Below are positions 61,848 through 64,000 of a DNA stretch of 64,000 nt, one piece after another. Positions within the stretch are counted from its first letter, which is position 1. Each line of letters begins with the position of its first letter. The DNA is taken from assembly GCA_003665935.1 (NCBI GenBank), contig QPLR01000003.1:372001-436000 (forward strand), read 5' to 3'. Below the pieces are notes generated by a model. The model searched no databases, was not told the DNA's origin, and saw nothing but the letters and a program-made list of their open reading frames with translations. A program made the translations under genes and the position numbers. The stretch is from Halobellus sp. Atlit-31R. GTDB taxonomy: Archaea > Halobacteriota > Halobacteria > Halobacteriales > Haloferacaceae.

Positions 61848-63383
61848 ATGGCTACAGCGAGCCACACGCGGCAGTCGCCGGTCGAGACAGACCAACCAAT
61901 GAACGAGCGAGACCACTGGAAGACGGTAGGACAGCTTCCGACGCCGACGACGAATGACTCACGTGTGCCAGCCGCACTGACGCGACTGGTGTGGCTGCTG
62001 TGGGTCGCAAGCCTCGGGGTGCTCGCCGTTCGATTCCGAAGCGAGACGGCGTGGGAGCTGGGCCCGTTCGCCGTCGACGGACTGACCACCGTGATGTGGG
62101 TGACGGTCACCTTCTTCAGTGGGATCGTCCACAGTTACTCGCGGCGGTATCTGGCCGGGAGCGGCCACATCGACCGCTTCTTCGGTCGGGTGTTCGCCTT
62201 CACCCTCGTCGTGATGGCGCTGGTGGCAGTGGACCACCTCGCGCTGTTCTGGGCCGCGTGGCTGGCGATGGGACTCGTGATGTCGCAGTTGATCGGCCAC
62301 ATCGAGGGCTGGCCCCAGGCACAGGCCGCAGGCGGGCTCGCGCGTCGGTACTTCCTCGGGAGCAGTGCCGCGCTCGGCGTCGCACTCGTCGCTCTGTGGT
62401 GGCTCACGGGCGCGACGACGGTTTCGGGGGTCGCAACGGCCGTCGAGACGCTCCCCGCGGCCGGTATCGCGGTCGCGGCCGGCGCGCTCCTCGTGGCCGC
62501 GATGGCCCAGTCGGCACTGGTGCCGTTTCACACCTGGTTGCTCTCCTCGATGACCGCCCCGACGCCGGCGTCGGCGCTGATGCACGCCGGGTTCGTCAAC
62601 GCGGGCGGGATTCTGCTGGTGCGCTTCGCACCGGTCGTCACTGCAGAACCGGGCGTGATGGTGGCGATCGTGATCGTCGGCGCGACGAGCGCGCTGGCCG
62701 GGAAGCTCCTGAAGACCGTGCAGACGGACGTAAAACGGCAGCTGGGCTGCTCGACCGTCGGACAGATGGGTTTCATGCTGATGCAAGCGGGGCTGGGGTT
62801 CTTCGGAGCCGCCATCACGCACCTCATCCTGCACGGATTCTACAAGGCGTATCAGTTCCTCGCGGCTGGCGACGGCGTCGAGCAGAAGTCGCCGGCGGCC
62901 GAGAAAGAGAGCGGATCGACGGGCGTCGTCGGACTCGCCGTGATCGTTCTCACCGGACTCGCGGGAGGCGGCGTGTTCGCCGTTCTCACCGGGAAGGGGA
63001 CAGGGTTCGACACCGGACTCCTGCTCGCGCTGCTCGTCGTCCTGACGACGCTCCACGCGTCCCGGGAGACGCTCAAACACACTTCGCTGCCGGTAGCTGT
63101 GCGCTACGGAGCTGTTCCACTCGTCTTTCTGCCGGCGATCGCGATCTACGCGGCGGTCTACCGCGTGATCGAAGGGCTGGTCGTCGGGCTGCCGGCTGTC
63201 GGCACCCCGGTAGAGCTGACCCCCGTCCACGGGCTGGTCGCCGTCGCGTTCGTCCTGACGTATCTCGTCGTCGAGAGCGGCGTCTACCAGCAGAGCGAGC
63301 GCGTGTACGTGGCGCTTCTGAACGCAGCGCAGCCACCCTCGGAAACGCTGCTGACATCGACGGAGGACTACAATGAGTACTGA
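61848..63383 (+). CDS. dabB: DabB-type membrane subunit (NuoL/MrpA-like)
   Basis: A 511-residue proton-conducting membrane transporter subunit with about 13-14 helices. It belongs to the NuoL/MrpA-like group. HTWLLSSMTAPTPASALMHA is the conserved discontinuous-helix region with its charged and proline residues, and GKLLKTVQTDVKRQLGCSTV is the next hallmark. The downstream gene, overlapping by 11 bases, is dabA, which fixes the identity as the membrane half of the DAB inorganic-carbon accumulation complex. The start may be the later Met (MNERDHWK) at codon 18. TATA-like patch lies about 50 bases upstream. Confidence 0.92.
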   Translation: MATASHTRQSPVETDQPMNERDHWKTVGQLPTPTTNDSRVPAALTRLVWLLWVASLGVLAVRFRSETAWELGPFAVDGLTTVMWVTVTFFSGIVHSYSRRYLAGSGHIDRFFGRVFAFTLVVMALVAVDHLALFWAAWLAMGLVMSQLIGHIEGWPQAQAAGGLARRYFLGSSAALGVALVALWWLTGATTVSGVATAVETLPAAGIAVAAGALLVAAMAQSALVPFHTWLLSSMTAPTPASALMHAGFVNAGGILLVRFAPVVTAEPGVMVAIVIVGATSALAGKLLKTVQTDVKRQLGCSTVGQMGFMLMQAGLGFFGAAITHLILHGFYKAYQFLAAGDGVEQKSPAAEKESGSTGVVGLAVIVLTGLAGGGVFAVLTGKGTGFDTGLLLALLVVLTTLHASRETLKHTSLPVAVRYGAVPLVFLPAIAIYAAVYRVIEGLVVGLPAVGTPVELTPVHGLVAVAFVLTYLVVESGVYQQSERVYVALLNAAQPPSETLLTSTEDYNEY

Positions 63384-64000
63384 ATCCGCAGTTCGTGAGA
63401 GCGTATCGCAGGCGGCGTCGACAGTCGGGTCGGTCTGGCCGCTCCACTCGTTCGTGACGGCCAACCCCCTCGCAGGGTTCGAGGACCGGCCGTTTCACGA
63501 AGCGACGGCGCGGGCCGAAGCGCTGCTCGGAGGTGACGGCTACCCGAGCGTCGACGTGTTCCGGCGGGCGTGGGAGACCGGACAGATCGACGCCGACGTC
63601 TTGAGGACGCATCTGGCCGATCACGGCTACGACGCGGATCCCGAGACGCTCCTCGGCCGGATGGCGGCGGCCCAGAGCGGCGAGACCCGCGCAAGCGTCG
63701 GATCGGAACCGACGGCTGACACAGCGACAGATCGGGTCGATGCCGTCCTCACGAAGTGGCTGGCGGCGTTCCTCGACCAGGGACAGGCCGCGTGGTCGAT
63801 GCCCAACCGCGAGGAGGGGTTCTACGCGGCGTTCCGCGCTGCGGCACCGTACGACAGCCGGATCCCGGACAGGACTGCGATCGCCGACCTCCCGGACGAA
63901 CCGATCGACGCCATCCGGGAGCGTCTCTCTGAGTGTCCCGTCGGACGGTGGACCGAGGTGTTCGAGTTCCAGTTGGCGGCGCTGCCGGGGTGGACCGGGT
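63373..64000 (+). CDS. dabA: DabA (DUF2309) catalytic subunit, 5' part only
   Basis: The first 209 codons from the ATG at 63373, running off the right edge. It begins MSTESAVRESVSQAASTVGS and then has WPLHSFVTANPLAGFEDRPF, the hallmark N-terminal patch of the DUF2309/DabA family. Further family segments follow, including LADHGYDADPETLLGRMAAA and YAAFRAAAPYD. DabA is a carbonic-anhydrase-like zinc protein that hydrates CO2 when coupled to DabB. The zinc ligands lie beyond the window. The start overlaps the dabB stop by 11 bases, showing translational coupling. Confidence 0.93.
   Translation, partial: MSTESAVRESVSQAASTVGSVWPLHSFVTANPLAGFEDRPFHEATARAEALLGGDGYPSVDVFRRAWETGQIDADVLRTHLADHGYDADPETLLGRMAAAQSGETRASVGSEPTADTATDRVDAVLTKWLAAFLDQGQAAWSMPNREEGFYAAFRAAAPYDSRIPDRTAIADLPDEPIDAIRERLSECPVGRWTEVFEFQLAALPGWTG

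Overview
The window looks like haloarchaeal chromosome, probably Haloferacales-like, although the genus cannot be fixed from it. GC is high with strong G/C at third codon positions. Proteins are very acidic, with Asp/Glu-rich linkers. ATG or GTG starts often sit about 25 bases after TATA-like boxes (leaderless transcription). The gene content is archaeal: TBP, PolD large subunit, a second clamp-loader small subunit, a LysW-type arginine pathway, archaetidylserine decarboxylase and an XPD-like helicase. No rRNA, tRNA, CRISPR array or complete IS was found. Most of the window is dense housekeeping sequence on both strands.

Layout. 1-13 kb: a phosphohexomutase fragment cut by the left edge, hisA, tyrS, a DUF460 RNase H-like/coiled-coil protein, a small MITE-like element, rnz, rfcC-asd, the tRNA G10 methylase, tbp, hisG, hisB. 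13-31 kb: two divergent double-rhodanese sulfurtransferases, a SpoIIM-type membrane protein, an FAH-family hydrolase, uvrB, a TauE/SafE transporter with a universal stress protein, several tiny membrane-protein genes, an SPFH protein, a repeat-bearing lipoprotein, a 2H phosphoesterase, a cytochrome P450, an XPD/Rad3 helicase and an OsmC protein. 31-44 kb: a PPP-type phosphatase overlapping ppk1, then the arginine region on the minus strand. In transcription order it reads argG-argH, then argW-argX-argC-argB-argD-argE-argF, with 4-base overlaps and short gaps. 44-50 kb: DUF429, a KefB-type antiporter with its TrkA-C partner, a dolichol-kinase-like CTP transferase, glyS and a four-CBS protein. 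50-60 kb: PPC-domain gene, PolD large subunit with a mini-intein, sulfatase-superfamily enzyme, NifU-type scaffold, CNNM/CBS membrane protein, tandem Usp. 60-64 kb: an acetoacetate-decarboxylase-like gene divergent from an Lrp/AsnC regulator, then dabB and the start of dabA (inorganic-carbon accumulation complex), cut by the right edge.

How genes work together. The arginine genes give the whole route from a carrier-protein-linked glutamate to arginine. The carrier protein ArgW here has lost every zinc-binding cysteine. dabB-dabA should form an energy-coupled CO2/bicarbonate uptake complex, with an inverted-repeat operator candidate upstream. The phosphatase-ppk1 overlap suggests co-regulated polyphosphate metabolism.

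Most notable items: the 207-bp MITE-like element with 8-bp target duplication beside the DUF460 promoter, the cysteine-less ArgW, the endonuclease-less intein inside the PolD catalytic motif, the haloarchaeal DAB operon, and an RfcC with a degenerate Walker B motif. I see no convincing wholly new multi-gene system. All calls rest on reading the sequence without database searches.
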